Source: an uncultured Fretibacterium sp.
GTDB taxonomy: Bacteria > Synergistota > Synergistia > Synergistales > Aminobacteriaceae
Assembly: GCA_937915835.1 (NCBI GenBank)
Contig: CALGHA010000204.1
Location: 1 to 6,561, forward strand
Direction of reading: 5' to 3'
DNA length: 6,561 nt
Positions 6,272-6,561 of the stretch are shown here, piece by piece. Within the stretch, counting starts at the first letter, position 1; each line of letters starts with the position of its first letter. The translations under genes and the position numbers were made by a program. The notes under the pieces were generated by a model that saw only the letters and a list, made by a program, of their open reading frames with translations, was not told where the DNA came from and did not search any database.

Positions 6272-6561
6272 TCATTTTGCCGGTTTAACGTCAAGCTCCT
6301 CAAATTCAATTCGCTTCGTATCTTCCTCAAGAGGCACGACGTATTCACGCTCAACATAAATCCAATCTCCCCAAGTTTTAGGCCTGAAGCGTTTTAACGT
6401 TATCATGTTGTCGTTAATCTTGAAGCCTAAACGTGTAATCAAAGGACGTTCGCCGTATTTGAAGGGTAAAATGTGCCAGAAAGTTACGCGTACCCAGAAA
6501 CCCGCAGGAATTTCGCGAGCATTCCCGTTCATCATGAAGTCAGAAATATATCCCCAGTCGC
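6272..6561 (-). CDS. C-terminal fragment of an unidentified protein, 5' end outside the window
   Basis: The frame is open from the right edge to TGA at 6272-6274, giving at least 95 residues. Methionines near 6530-6535 are probably internal, because the frame continues upstream as DWGYISDF up to the edge. The visible part is rich in aromatic residues with alternating hydrophobic and polar positions: PAGFWVRVTFWHILPF, then ERPLITRLGF, then TWGDWIYVEREYVVPL. This suggests beta strands, as in a carbohydrate-binding or other beta-sandwich domain, but I recognise no family. No membrane segment or repeat is visible. A strong terminator follows 20 nt after the stop, so it ends a separate transcription unit and need not share a function with the operon to its left. 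Confidence 0.75.
   Translation of the reverse strand, partial: DWGYISDFMMNGNAREIPAGFWVRVTFWHILPFKYGERPLITRLGFKINDNMITLKRFRPKTWGDWIYVEREYVVPLEEDTKRIEFEELDVKPAK

Noticed and set aside
6200..6397. 65-codon plus-strand ORF
   Set aside because: It crosses the terminator and promoter and is antisense to the right-edge gene; no support beyond being open.

Overview
This is a bacterial window of roughly 40% GC in which every supported gene lies on the minus strand, so transcription runs from right to left. It is dense coding DNA with strong AGGAG-type Shine-Dalgarno sites and tight gene junctions. The phylum cannot be fixed from the sequence; a low-GC anaerobe (Bacillota, Synergistota or similar) is a guess based on style only.

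Layout in transcription order. At the right edge (6272-6561) is the C-terminal end of an unidentified, probably beta-rich protein. It is followed by a strong intrinsic terminator (6216-6252), whose 3' arm and downstream flank hold a sigma70-like promoter (-35 at 6231-6236, -10 at 6206-6211). The next 390 bases have no intact gene. They contain a run of eleven G on the minus strand (6060-6070) that sits between two open reading frames. The second frame stays open for 85 codons and ends in an ATGA overlap with the next gene, so this looks like a phase-variable or decayed gene. Then comes one tight operon: GNAT acetyltransferase (5273-5815), acyl carrier protein (5017-5256), ANL-family acyl-adenylating ligase (3560-5020), iron-type alcohol dehydrogenase (2242-3540), and a very long open frame (2237 to beyond position 1) that is a LuxE-like acyl-protein synthetase fused to a LuxC-like acyl-CoA reductase. 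The last gene has no stop in the window and is the largest gene here.

How the genes may work together (inference): the ligase activates a carboxylic acid and loads it on the carrier protein. The LuxE-LuxC fusion reduces an activated acyl group to an aldehyde through enzyme-bound thioesters, and the alcohol dehydrogenase reduces the aldehyde to an alcohol. There is no luciferase (LuxA/LuxB) or LuxD in the window, so bioluminescence is not indicated. A GNAT of this type, a small stand-alone carrier protein and a possible G-tract switch fit a surface-glycan or small-metabolite tailoring cluster better. The substrate is unknown. The dehydrogenase carries a 55-residue internal duplication between its metal-binding motifs, which is the clearest structural oddity in the window.
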